A DNA stretch of 64,000 nt from Gloeobacter morelensis MG652769 (GTDB lineage Bacteria; Cyanobacteriota; Cyanobacteriia; Gloeobacterales; Gloeobacteraceae): the NCBI RefSeq assembly GCF_021018745.1, contig NZ_CP063845.1, forward strand, positions 868,001-932,000, read 5' to 3'. This document shows positions 18,158 to 25,325 of the stretch, in pieces. The notes beneath the pieces are model-generated. The model had not been told where the DNA came from and searched no databases. It saw only the letters and a program-made list of their open reading frames with translations. The position numbers and the translations under genes were made by a program. Positions within the stretch are counted from its first letter, which is position 1. Each line of letters starts with the position of its first letter.

Positions 18158-18409
18158 ATGAAATTTGCAGACCGGCAGAACCACGAGCGCAGGGTACTTA
18201 AGGCGATCTACCACCTCACCCTTGAAGACCTCGATCGCGCCACATTCTTAGGTGAAGTGCAGGCGGCGACGGGTTTGCCCTTCAAAGAAGTGCAAGACGT
18301 GTGCAAAGCCCTGCAAAAATCCGGCTACATCGAGCGGACCAATCTGCGCATTGCCATCACCGACGAGGGAATTGCCCACAGCGAGAAGCTTATCGAACAG
18401 AACCGCTGA
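18158..18409 (+). CDS. Winged-helix small protein
   Basis: An 83-residue protein (from MKFADRQNHERRVL) with a winged-helix pattern: helix 'VLKAIYHLTLEDL', helix 'FLGEVQAATGLPFKEVQDVCKALQKSGYIERT', then a wing 'LRIAITDEGIAHSEKLI'. An upstream ATG at 18125 overlaps a TACAAT that could itself be the -10 box (TTCTAA lies 16 bp before it), which would put the transcript start near 18132 and favour the later start. It may be a DNA-binding regulator or an adaptor; its target is unknown. Confidence 0.6.
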   Translation: MKFADRQNHERRVLKAIYHLTLEDLDRATFLGEVQAATGLPFKEVQDVCKALQKSGYIERTNLRIAITDEGIAHSEKLIEQNR

Positions 18410-18533
18410 GGCGAACCGCTTGGTGAGTTGTGTAGATTCCTCATAAAGGCTTTACCACCCGGATGGCGTTGGTACACTGTCGCCGTAACCCTCCCGATCC
18501 CCGCCCGGGAATCGGTACCAGCGCCAAAATTTT

Positions 18534-19517
18534 ATGGATAAGCTACTTTTCTGCCTGCTCCTGCTCGGGACGTTCGCCCCCCAGGTGTGGGCGCAAACCT
18601 CGCCTCCTATCGAGCTGAACGTCACGACTACCAATGCCCGCCACGGCGAAGCGGTGCGCCAGTCGGTAATCGAGAACTGGCAGCTGCCCCGCCTGATGGG
18701 CGATGCCACCGTCCGGGTGCGGGCGACGGTGCTCCTCAGCGGCGCGGTGGTCGAACCGGAACTGGTGAGCGAACTGCCGCCGGGACCGGAACTGGAGGAA
18801 GTCCGCCGCAGCCTCAATGAAGCGATCGGCCGCACGGTGGCCGCGGTGCCGCCCGGTCCCATCGAGTTCACGATCACCGCCCGCTCGGGCGGAGCGTATC
18901 TGGAGGGCTGCTTTCCGCTCAAGGTGTACGTCGATCCGCGCCTGCAAGATAGCCCCGAACCGGTCCCGTCGGTATTGCTCGAAGCAATCGCCAAGGGGAC
19001 GGAACGCTGGAACCGGCTGATGGCGGGCTTCACGCGCCACGCGGCGAGCGAGCCTTTTGTGATGGTCGGCGATCCCGAAGCCGCCGATGTGCGCGTCGAG
19101 ACCTACGAACAGTACCCGGATTTCAGCAGTTATCTGGTAAGTGACGATTCGCGACTGGCGGTCGTGCGGCTGCCCCTCAAGCAGCGGCGCGAGGGCTTGT
19201 TTGCGGCGGGCTACCGCTGGCGGCACCCGGAGGTGATCACCCAGCAGGCGATGTTCCAGTTGGGCCGCTTGCTCGGTCTCGACCCGACCGCCGTCCCCAA
19301 CAACGTGCTGTTTCCGGGTGCTTCCTACGCCCTGGATGCCCGCTCGATCAACGGCTCGACGGAGTTGCTGCACAGCGTCGTGGTACTCGGCAACGGTCCG
19401 GATCTCTCGGAGGAAGGCCGCACCGCGCGGACGATCGTCCCCCAGCAATTGCGCTCGGCGGAGGTAATGATGCGCATGCACAGCTGCGGCCAGACAGCCG
19501 GTCTACCAACCCGCTGA
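18534..19517 (+). CDS. Secreted degenerate metzincin-like protein (pseudo-peptidase)
   Basis: A 327-residue protein with a signal peptide (MDKLLFCLLLLGTFAPQVWAQ). Residues about 20-110 form a TonB-C-like or secretin-like region (SVIENWQLPRLMGDATVRVRATVLLSGAVVEPELV). The C-terminal half follows the layout of cyanobacterial matrixin-like peptidases: YVDPRL, a 'GTERWNRLMAGF' helix, 'PEAADVRVE', and then QQAMFQLGRLLGLDP where active enzymes have HExxHxxGxxH. All three Zn-binding His are absent, so it is unlikely to be a metalloprotease. It probably works as a periplasmic binding or scaffold protein. Confidence 0.65.
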   Translation: MDKLLFCLLLLGTFAPQVWAQTSPPIELNVTTTNARHGEAVRQSVIENWQLPRLMGDATVRVRATVLLSGAVVEPELVSELPPGPELEEVRRSLNEAIGRTVAAVPPGPIEFTITARSGGAYLEGCFPLKVYVDPRLQDSPEPVPSVLLEAIAKGTERWNRLMAGFTRHAASEPFVMVGDPEAADVRVETYEQYPDFSSYLVSDDSRLAVVRLPLKQRREGLFAAGYRWRHPEVITQQAMFQLGRLLGLDPTAVPNNVLFPGASYALDARSINGSTELLHSVVVLGNGPDLSEEGRTARTIVPQQLRSAEVMMRMHSCGQTAGLPTR

Positions 19518-19532
19518 AGAACGGGTCTTCAG
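19509..19532. terminator. Possible bidirectional terminator hairpin
   Basis: Between two convergent genes, CTGAAGA (19514-19520) pairs with TCTTCAG (19526-19532). An alternative pairing, ACCCG with CGGGT (19509-19513 with 19522-19526), overlaps it. There is no T-tract on either side, so the call rests on position and symmetry only. Confidence 0.25.
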
Positions 19533-20071
19533 TCGCGGCGGTCGCGCAACTCTTCTAGGACTTCGCGGATCGTGTCGAGCCCATTGCGTGCCCAGTACGC
19601 GGATTCTTTGGCGGCCTGGGCAGACTCGCGGGCCGCCTCCGCCGCCGCTCGGGCGGCAGCCAGGTTCTCAGAACTCGCCCGCACCATCTGGGAGACCATC
19701 CCGGCCAAGCGGTCGAGGTTGCGGTCGAGCCGGTCGATGCTTTCAGACTGCCTATCGAGCACCTGGGACTGACGTTCGAAACCTGCCTGAGCCATTTCGG
19801 ACTGTTGACGAAACCCCTCGCGCATCAGTTCGGACTGTCGACGAAAATCTTCGCGCATCAGTTCGCTCTGTTGGCGAAAATCCTCGCGAACGCTCTCGGA
19901 GTGTTGGCGGAAGTCCTCGCGAATGCTCTCGGAGTGTTGGCGAAAATCCTCGCGAACGCTCTCGGAGTGTTGGCGGAACCCTTCGCGGATACTGAGGTTG
20001 GTCTGCTCGACCACCGTAACCAACCGCTCCAATCGAGCATCAATGTTGTCCAGGCGTTGCTCAGTGCTCAT
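19529..20071 (-). CDS. Hendecad-repeat coiled-coil protein
   Basis: A 180-residue, highly charged protein. After MSTEQRLDNIDARLERLVTVVEQTN it contains about seven tandem 11-residue units of the type REDFRQHSESV (residues about 29-105), which mirror 33-bp DNA repeats. A Gln/Ser/Arg coiled coil follows (QSESIDRLDRNLDRL), then an Ala-rich helix (about 133-160) and the tail LEELRDRRD. Eleven-residue periodicity is that of right-handed or hendecad coiled coils. No signal peptide or transmembrane segment is present. Similar short repeat proteins occur as phage-tail-fibre-like or structural coiled coils; the function is unknown. Confidence 0.7.
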   Translation of the reverse strand: MSTEQRLDNIDARLERLVTVVEQTNLSIREGFRQHSESVREDFRQHSESIREDFRQHSESVREDFRQQSELMREDFRRQSELMREGFRQQSEMAQAGFERQSQVLDRQSESIDRLDRNLDRLAGMVSQMVRASSENLAAARAAAEAARESAQAAKESAYWARNGLDTIREVLEELRDRRD

Positions 20072-20098
20072 CGAAAAAAGCGGGACGATACGTCGATT

Positions 20099-20854
20099 CT
20101 ACTGATCTGAGGCCGGGTGTAAAAATTTCTGGGCAAAGGCCAGAACTTCGGACAAATCGGCTGTCTGGCGGGGATAGGCGAGGGTGGGCCTGGCAATTAC
20201 CACCAGACGCACACCCAACTGCCGGGCCACGGCTTGCTTGACGGCGACCCCGCCCGCCTCGCCGCCTTCTTTGGTGACTACCGTATCGACAGCGAGCCGT
20301 TGCCACAACTCCCGCTCCGCCCCGGCATCTACTGGTGGGCGGGTGAGGATGAGCCGGTTCAGGGCAAAGCCGGCCGAGTGCGCCTGTTCGGCCGATTCGG
20401 GCAATACCCGCGCCCAGAGCGCGGCCCGCCCCTGCAAAGAAGCCAGAAGCGGTAGCGCTTTGACGCCTATGGTGAGCAGCACCCGCCGCCTATCAAGTAC
20501 CTGCGAATGGAGGAGGGCTGCGAAATCGGGAAATTGCTCCGTTTCGGGCGCCAGGGACACACTCGGCCGCTCGTAGCGCAAATACGGCAACCCTGCGGCC
20601 ATGGCCAGCCGCGAAATCTGCGCAGCAAAAGGATGGGAAGCATCGACCACCGCCCGGGGCCGGTGGGCGGCCAAAAACGCCCCCAGGGTTTCGGCGTTGA
20701 GGGGACCGACCCCCACCTGCCCCGGCAGACCCGTGTAGAGTCCGGCAGCCCGCGCCGTGGTCACCGTCGCCACCCAGGGGACTCTGGCCCCGGTGAGTGC
20801 CTGGGCGATACTGCGACTCTCACCGGTGCCGCCAATCAGCCAGATCATGGACAC
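20099..20854 (-). CDS. cobK: Precorrin-6A reductase
   Basis: A 251-residue CobK/CbiJ enzyme that reduces the macrocycle of (cobalt-)precorrin-6A with NADPH in cobalamin synthesis. The N-terminus 'MIWLIGGTGESRSIAQAL' is the dinucleotide-binding motif, followed by AVVDASHPFAAQISRLA (the family signature), 'LPYLRYERP' and VVTKEGGEAGGVAVKQAVA near the C-terminus. It stands as a single gene; cbiD at 10.2-11.3 kb belongs to the same pathway. Confidence 0.92.
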   Translation of the reverse strand: MSMIWLIGGTGESRSIAQALTGARVPWVATVTTARAAGLYTGLPGQVGVGPLNAETLGAFLAAHRPRAVVDASHPFAAQISRLAMAAGLPYLRYERPSVSLAPETEQFPDFAALLHSQVLDRRRVLLTIGVKALPLLASLQGRAALWARVLPESAEQAHSAGFALNRLILTRPPVDAGAERELWQRLAVDTVVTKEGGEAGGVAVKQAVARQLGVRLVVIARPTLAYPRQTADLSEVLAFAQKFLHPASDQ

Positions 20855-20998
20855 GAGTGTACCGTGGTGCCAACTCCCGGCGTGACTCCGTGAGATGGGT
20901 CACGACCGGCCGGTTATCTGTGATACCGATCATGGGGACCCCTGGCCCCCAGTGGTAGGATTCTGAAGTTTGGGATCGCCGTCGCCTCGGAGTCGAGC

Positions 20999-22216
20999 GT
21001 GGTTCAAGAACCGGTCCAAATTGCCGCCAAGAGCGCCCGTTTTCTGCCGCAGCGGTTATTTGCGACCCGCGAAGCCACCCTCTTCCTGCTTGCGGGCGTC
21101 GAGCGGGAGCAGCTTTGTTGCCAGGTCCACCCCGACTACAGCCCGGTGGGCTGGCATCTGGGCCATATCGCCTTCACCGAAGGGCTCTGGATTCTCGAAC
21201 GTTGTGCCGGGCTGCCGCGCCCGGCGCCGGAGTTTGGCCGCATCTTTGCCGTCGATGCGCTGCCCAAGGCAGAGCGCACATCGCTGCCTGCGACCGCCGA
21301 AATCTACGGCTACGTGCGGCAAGTGCGCGAACAGGTCCTTGCCTGCCTCGAGCGCGATCCGGGATTGGCCGCAGAAGCGCGGCTGTGGCATTTTCTGGTG
21401 CAGCACGAAAGCCAGCACGCCGAGACGATGTGCTGGCTATTGCAACTATTGGCCCCGCCTGCGGCCGGGGAGGCCGTCTTTTCAGGGGCCGACACCGACG
21501 AGATGATCCGCGTCGAGCCGGGAGAAGCGTTAAGCGGCAGCGACGCGGACGAAGCCCTCGACAACGAGCGGCCCTCCCGGCGGGTCCATCTCGAAGGCTA
21601 CTGGATCGACCGCTACCCGGTCACCCAACGACAATTCCAGGCGTTTATCGACGCAGGCGGCTACGGCGAGCCGCACTTCTGGTCAGCAAGCGGCTGGCGT
21701 TGGCTTTCTGAGTATGCTGTCCACAGGCCCCTCTACTGGAGCGCTCCTGACGACCGGCCGGTGATGGGTGTGAGTTACTTCGAGGCGGAAGCTTACGCCC
21801 GTTTCGCCCGCAAGCGATTGCCCACCGAGGCCGAGTGGGAAAAAGCCGCCCGCTACGATCCGACGCGGGGTACTTTTCGTACCTATCCCTGGGGGGAGGT
21901 GCCGCCGGAGGCGGGCCGGCCCACCGACCGCCGCGCGGCGGTCGGCACCCATCCGGCCGGGCGCAGCGCCCTGGGGCTGGACGATCTGCTGGGCAACGTC
22001 TGGGAGTGGACCGCCACCTGGTTTTACCCCTATCCGGGCTTTGTGAGTTATCCCTACCCCGGTTACTCCGCCGCCTACTTCGACGACGGCCACCGGGTGC
22101 TCAAAGGCGGCAGCTGGGTGAGTGGTCCGGCGGTACTGCGCCCGAGCTTTCGCAACTGGTACGAACCCGATCAGCGGGTGCCCTTCGCCGGTTTTCGCTG
22201 CGCCCGTTCGCTGTAA
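20999..22216 (+). CDS. egtB: Ergothioneine biosynthesis sulfoxide synthase EgtB
   Basis: A 405-residue non-haem iron enzyme joining trimethylhistidine (hercynine) to a thiol donor. The DinB-like N-terminal domain carries the iron ligands: GWHLGHIAFTE and the 'QHESQHAETM' (HxxxHxE) motif. The C-terminal SUMF1/FGE-type domain contains RRVHLEGYWIDRYPVTQ, VSYFEAEAYARFARKRLPTEAEWEKAA, GNVWEWT, KGGSWVS and 'RPSFRNWYEP'. Start is GTG at 20999. It lies 23 bp before egtD and forms the two-gene cyanobacterial route, with no egtA/egtC visible, so cysteine rather than gamma-glutamylcysteine is the likely donor (inference). Confidence 0.9.
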   Translation: MVQEPVQIAAKSARFLPQRLFATREATLFLLAGVEREQLCCQVHPDYSPVGWHLGHIAFTEGLWILERCAGLPRPAPEFGRIFAVDALPKAERTSLPATAEIYGYVRQVREQVLACLERDPGLAAEARLWHFLVQHESQHAETMCWLLQLLAPPAAGEAVFSGADTDEMIRVEPGEALSGSDADEALDNERPSRRVHLEGYWIDRYPVTQRQFQAFIDAGGYGEPHFWSASGWRWLSEYAVHRPLYWSAPDDRPVMGVSYFEAEAYARFARKRLPTEAEWEKAARYDPTRGTFRTYPWGEVPPEAGRPTDRRAAVGTHPAGRSALGLDDLLGNVWEWTATWFYPYPGFVSYPYPGYSAAYFDDGHRVLKGGSWVSGPAVLRPSFRNWYEPDQRVPFAGFRCARSL

Positions 22217-22239
22217 GTCCCTATTTTCCAGGAGAAGCC

Positions 22240-23244
22240 ATGTCCCTTTCCCAATCGATGACCCAGCGAGAGGCGCTCCTGCGCCTGCACGTCGAGCACC
22301 TGGCTACCGTAGCGGTGGTGGCCGGTGAGGGGGCCGATGTGGTGGCGGGATTGAGCGCTTCTGCGAAGACCCTGCCGCCGCGCTACTTTTATGACGACGC
22401 CGGTTCGGCGCTCTTCGAGCGGATCTGCGGCCTGGAGGAGTACTATCTGACCCGCACCGAGACCGCCATTTTGCAGGAGCGCTCAGCCGAGATAGCCCGA
22501 ATCACCGGCGAGTGCGAACTGGTGGAACTCGGCAGCGGCAGCGCCACCAAGGTGCGTCTGCTGCTTGACGCCTACAAAAAAGTGCGGCGGCGGTACTTGC
22601 CCATCGACGTGAGCGCCGGCATTCTCGAAAGCAGCGCCCGCCAACTGCTGATCGATTACCCAGATCTGACGGTGCACGGACTGGTGGGCACCTTCGAGCA
22701 GGGGCTGGCCGGTTTGCCCGCGACTTTGCTGGCCAGCCGGATGATCGCTTTTTTGGGCAGCACCCTGGGCAATCTCACCCCGGCGGAGTGCGACGCGTTT
22801 TTTGGCCGGGTGGGGGCGGCCCTCGCTCCGGGCGAGTATTTTTTGCTGGGGGTAGATTTGCACAAGGACACCGCTACCCTCGAAGCTGCCTATAACGATC
22901 GCGAGGGCATCACCGCCCAGTTCAACCTCAACATGCTGCGCCATCTGAACTGGCGCTACGGCGGCAATTTCAATCTGGATCGCTTTCGGCACGTCGCTTT
23001 TTATCACGAGCAGGCCCGGCAGATCGAGATTTATCTCGAGAGCCTCGAAGCCCAGAGCGTCCGGCTCGAGCGGTTGGATTTGACTGTCCAGCTTGCGGCA
23101 GGCGAGGCGATTATGACCGAAATCTCGCGCAAATTCGATCTCGATGGCCTCGCGGCCGAGTTACAAAGTCACGGACTCGCGGCCATCCAGCGCTACAGCG
23201 ATCCGGTGCGGCGCTTCGGTTTGTTGTTGTGTCGCCGGTTTTGA
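22240..23244 (+). CDS. egtD: L-histidine N-alpha-methyltransferase EgtD
   Basis: A 334-residue SAM-dependent enzyme that trimethylates histidine to hercynine. The motifs are visible: LPPRYFYDDAGSALFERIC, 'YYLTRTETAIL', the SAM-binding ELGSGSATKVRLLLDA, 'FLGSTLGNLTP' and 'LGVDLHKD'. The C-terminus has 'ISRKFD' as in characterised EgtD. The frame is open further upstream inside egtB, but the ATG at 22240, preceded by the ribosome-binding site CAGGAG (about 22229-22234), is clearly the start. It is cotranscribed with egtB. Confidence 0.93.
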   Translation: MSLSQSMTQREALLRLHVEHLATVAVVAGEGADVVAGLSASAKTLPPRYFYDDAGSALFERICGLEEYYLTRTETAILQERSAEIARITGECELVELGSGSATKVRLLLDAYKKVRRRYLPIDVSAGILESSARQLLIDYPDLTVHGLVGTFEQGLAGLPATLLASRMIAFLGSTLGNLTPAECDAFFGRVGAALAPGEYFLLGVDLHKDTATLEAAYNDREGITAQFNLNMLRHLNWRYGGNFNLDRFRHVAFYHEQARQIEIYLESLEAQSVRLERLDLTVQLAAGEAIMTEISRKFDLDGLAAELQSHGLAAIQRYSDPVRRFGLLLCRRF

Positions 23245-23297
23245 ATCCCGGAGGCCGATTAAAATAGCCCCAGGCGAATCCTCCACCTTGTACGCTC

Positions 23298-23768
23298 GTG
23301 CAGATTCTCTGGTATCCGGCGGCGGGACTATTCAGAGGCGATTGGCGCGGCCTGCTACCGGGCTGGCCTGAGCCCCCCAACTCGCTGGCGCTCTTTTTCC
23401 AGGACACCGGCGTGGATCTGTGCGATTTTAGCGACGCAGCGGAGCAGGCCAAGGACGCAGCGCGCGAGCGCTTTGTCGCCGGTGCCCTGGGTCTGGCCCG
23501 CACCCTGCACCGGCGCGGCTACCGCGCCACAGTCTTCGACCCGGTCGACGGCCTGCCTGTGGCAACCCGGGAGAGTGACCGGCCCTGCTTCTGGAGTACG
23601 GCCAACTGGAGCGACATTCGGGCAGTGCGGACGGTCACCGGGTTTCCAATCGAGGCGGCGGGCGGCTGTCACGTCGTCGTCCACCCCCAGTACGGCCGCC
23701 GGGTCTACATCGGCAGCCTGGTCTGCTCGGCACTCTATATCGAGCTGATGGGTATGATCAGTGCTTGA
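23298..23768 (+). CDS. MMADHC/CblD-like protein
   Basis: A 156-residue protein resembling the C-terminal domain of MMADHC (methylmalonic aciduria and homocystinuria type D protein), which in animals directs processed cobalamin to its enzymes. Visible blocks are 'LPGWPEPPNSLALFFQDTGVDLCDF', RERFVAGALGLARTLHRRGY and CHVVVHPQYGRRVYIGSLVC. Cyanobacteria have stand-alone versions whose role is uncharacterised. It follows egtD by 53 bp on the same strand and is convergent with rseP, with an 8-bp gap. Involvement in B12 use is inference from the family name. Confidence 0.75.
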   Translation: MQILWYPAAGLFRGDWRGLLPGWPEPPNSLALFFQDTGVDLCDFSDAAEQAKDAARERFVAGALGLARTLHRRGYRATVFDPVDGLPVATRESDRPCFWSTANWSDIRAVRTVTGFPIEAAGGCHVVVHPQYGRRVYIGSLVCSALYIELMGMISA

Positions 23769-23775
23769 AGGCCGC

Positions 23776-24858
23776 CTACGGCAGCATCGAGCCGCCGTTG
23801 CGCAGCAAGGTGAGCGAGTCTTTGAAAATCAGCAGCAGCGCCAAACCAAGCAACACCACCAGCCCCGTCTGCATCACTTTTTCCTGGATGTTGTTGGGGA
23901 GCGGTTTGCCGCCGCGAATCGCCTCGATGAGCAAAAAAGCGAGGTGGCCGCCGTCGAGGGCGGGCAGGGGCAGGATGTTGATCACGGCCAGGTTGACCGA
24001 GATGAGCGCCGCCAGGAAGAACAGATTGTTGATGTCGCTCTCGGCCAGGTTGGCGGTCATGGCGACGATGCCCACGGGACCGGCTACCTCGTTGAGGCCC
24101 GCCCGCCCGGTAAAGAGCATCTTGAAGTTCTCGACCGTAAGACCGATGATCCGTCCGAATCCTTCTGAGCCCTGCTGAAAGACTTCGCCCAGGTCGCGGG
24201 CGGGGCGGCGCTCGACGGTCTGGTTGGGCACCAGGCTCACGCCGATCTTGCCCTTGGCGTCAGGAACGACCTGCACGTCGCGCCGCGTTTTGTCGCGCCC
24301 GACGGTGAAAGTCAGGGATCGGCCGGCGTGGGATTCGATGGCCCGGCGCAACTGGTCGACGCCCGCGGTGTTGCCGGCAAGGGCCTTGCCGTCGACGGCA
24401 AGCACGACGTCGCCGGCTTTAATCCCGGCCTGGGCGGCGGCGGAACTGACTTCTTTGGCCACCTGCTGCACGAGGATGCCGGGCTGCTCCTTGGCCTCGG
24501 GCACCCCGGCGAAGAAGATTACACCGACCATGATCATGTAGGCGAAGACGATGTTGGCGATCACCCCGGCGCTGATCACGATCGCCCGATCGAGGATGGG
24601 GCGATTCTTGAGCAGGTCCGGGTCGTCGGCGGGGATTTTGCTGTCCGGGTCGTCGTCGGGAAAGCCGACGTAGCCGCCCAGGGGTAGAGCGCGCAGGGCG
24701 TACTCGGTCTGGGGCCCCTGATAGCGCAGCAGCACCGGGCCAAAGCCGATCGAGAAGCGGTTGACGTGGATGCCCTGCAGCCGGGCGGCCAGAAAATGTC
24801 CGAGTTCGTGGACCACAATTAAGACGCCCAGGACCAGAATCGCCGCCAGGACAAACAT
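23776..24858 (-). CDS. rseP: Site-2 protease, RseP family (M50)
   Basis: A 360-residue intramembrane metalloprotease that cleaves anti-sigma factors or other membrane substrates. TM1 holds VVHELGHFLAARLQG (HExxH). A PDZ domain around residues 125-205 contains 'GIKAGDVVLAVDGKAL', and the last part has the LDG motif in NILPLPALDGGHLAFLLIEA with the third Zn ligand. Four hydrophobic segments are visible. The start ATG at 24856-24858 gives the usual MFVLAAILVLGVLIVVHELGH beginning. Confidence 0.93.
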   Translation of the reverse strand: MFVLAAILVLGVLIVVHELGHFLAARLQGIHVNRFSIGFGPVLLRYQGPQTEYALRALPLGGYVGFPDDDPDSKIPADDPDLLKNRPILDRAIVISAGVIANIVFAYMIMVGVIFFAGVPEAKEQPGILVQQVAKEVSSAAAQAGIKAGDVVLAVDGKALAGNTAGVDQLRRAIESHAGRSLTFTVGRDKTRRDVQVVPDAKGKIGVSLVPNQTVERRPARDLGEVFQQGSEGFGRIIGLTVENFKMLFTGRAGLNEVAGPVGIVAMTANLAESDINNLFFLAALISVNLAVINILPLPALDGGHLAFLLIEAIRGGKPLPNNIQEKVMQTGLVVLLGLALLLIFKDSLTLLRNGGSMLP

Positions 24859-24941
24859 GCACGCTCCTTCGAATTTAAAGGACGGTATTTAGCCCATTGT
24901 GACTTAAAAACCCAGGGGCCGGGGATCGCCGCCGTCCGCGT

Positions 24942-25220
24942 CTAGAGGGCCGCCGCCATCTCGAGGTCTTTGGAGGTCACTCCGCCTGCATCGTGGGTGC
25001 TCAGCACCAGCCGCACGCGGTTGTAGTGAATATGAATATCCGGGTGGTGTCCGGCGGTCTCGGCCCGTTCGGCAACTTTGTTCACGAAGGCGATCGCCTG
25101 CACAAAATCGTCGAAGCGAAAGACCCGCTCGATAGCGGTTGCCCCGTCTGCTTCGCTCAATTGCCAGTCTGCAATCGGCTTGAGGGCCGTCTCGATTTCT
25201 TCGATAGTCATCTTGTTCAT
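24942..25220 (-). CDS. phhB: Pterin-4a-carbinolamine dehydratase
   Basis: A 92-residue PCD/DCoH protein. The catalytic 'AGHHPDIHIHYNRVRLVLSTHDAGGVTSKD' block carries the His-His-Pro-Asp and the second His of the active site, and the start shows 'LKPIADWQLSE..AIERVFRFDDFVQAIAFVNKVA'. It dehydrates 4a-hydroxytetrahydropterins; in cyanobacteria a pterin- or RuBisCO-assembly-related role has been suggested for related proteins. The gene is transcribed divergently from glyS. The ATG at 25211 (MTIEE) is an alternative start. Confidence 0.92.
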   Translation of the reverse strand: MNKMTIEEIETALKPIADWQLSEADGATAIERVFRFDDFVQAIAFVNKVAERAETAGHHPDIHIHYNRVRLVLSTHDAGGVTSKDLEMAAAL

Positions 25221-25251
25221 CGCCGCGCTCTCCTTGCCTGGATTTCATCAT

Positions 25252-25282
25252 AGGCCCGCTTGCCGGTGCGGCAAGCGGGCCT
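25252..25282 (+). promoter_or_regulatory. Perfect 13-bp hairpin in the glyS leader region
   Basis: AGGCCCGCTTGCC (25252-25264) and GGCAAGCGGGCCT (25270-25282) form a perfect 13-bp stem with a 5-nt GGTGC loop. It lies 44 bp before the glyS start and 32 bp before the divergent PCD start. No T-run follows it, so it is not a classical terminator. It may act in the 5' UTR or as a protein-binding palindrome. Confidence 0.4.
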
Positions 25283-25325
25283 GCAAACCCCCTAAGGTAC
25301 ACTGGGGAGGCTTTCGAGAACCTGC

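Noticed and set aside
19795-19990. Regular short repeats that might be a CRISPR array
   Set aside because: The 33-bp units are contiguous without unique spacers and are translated in one frame as an 11-residue coiled-coil repeat.
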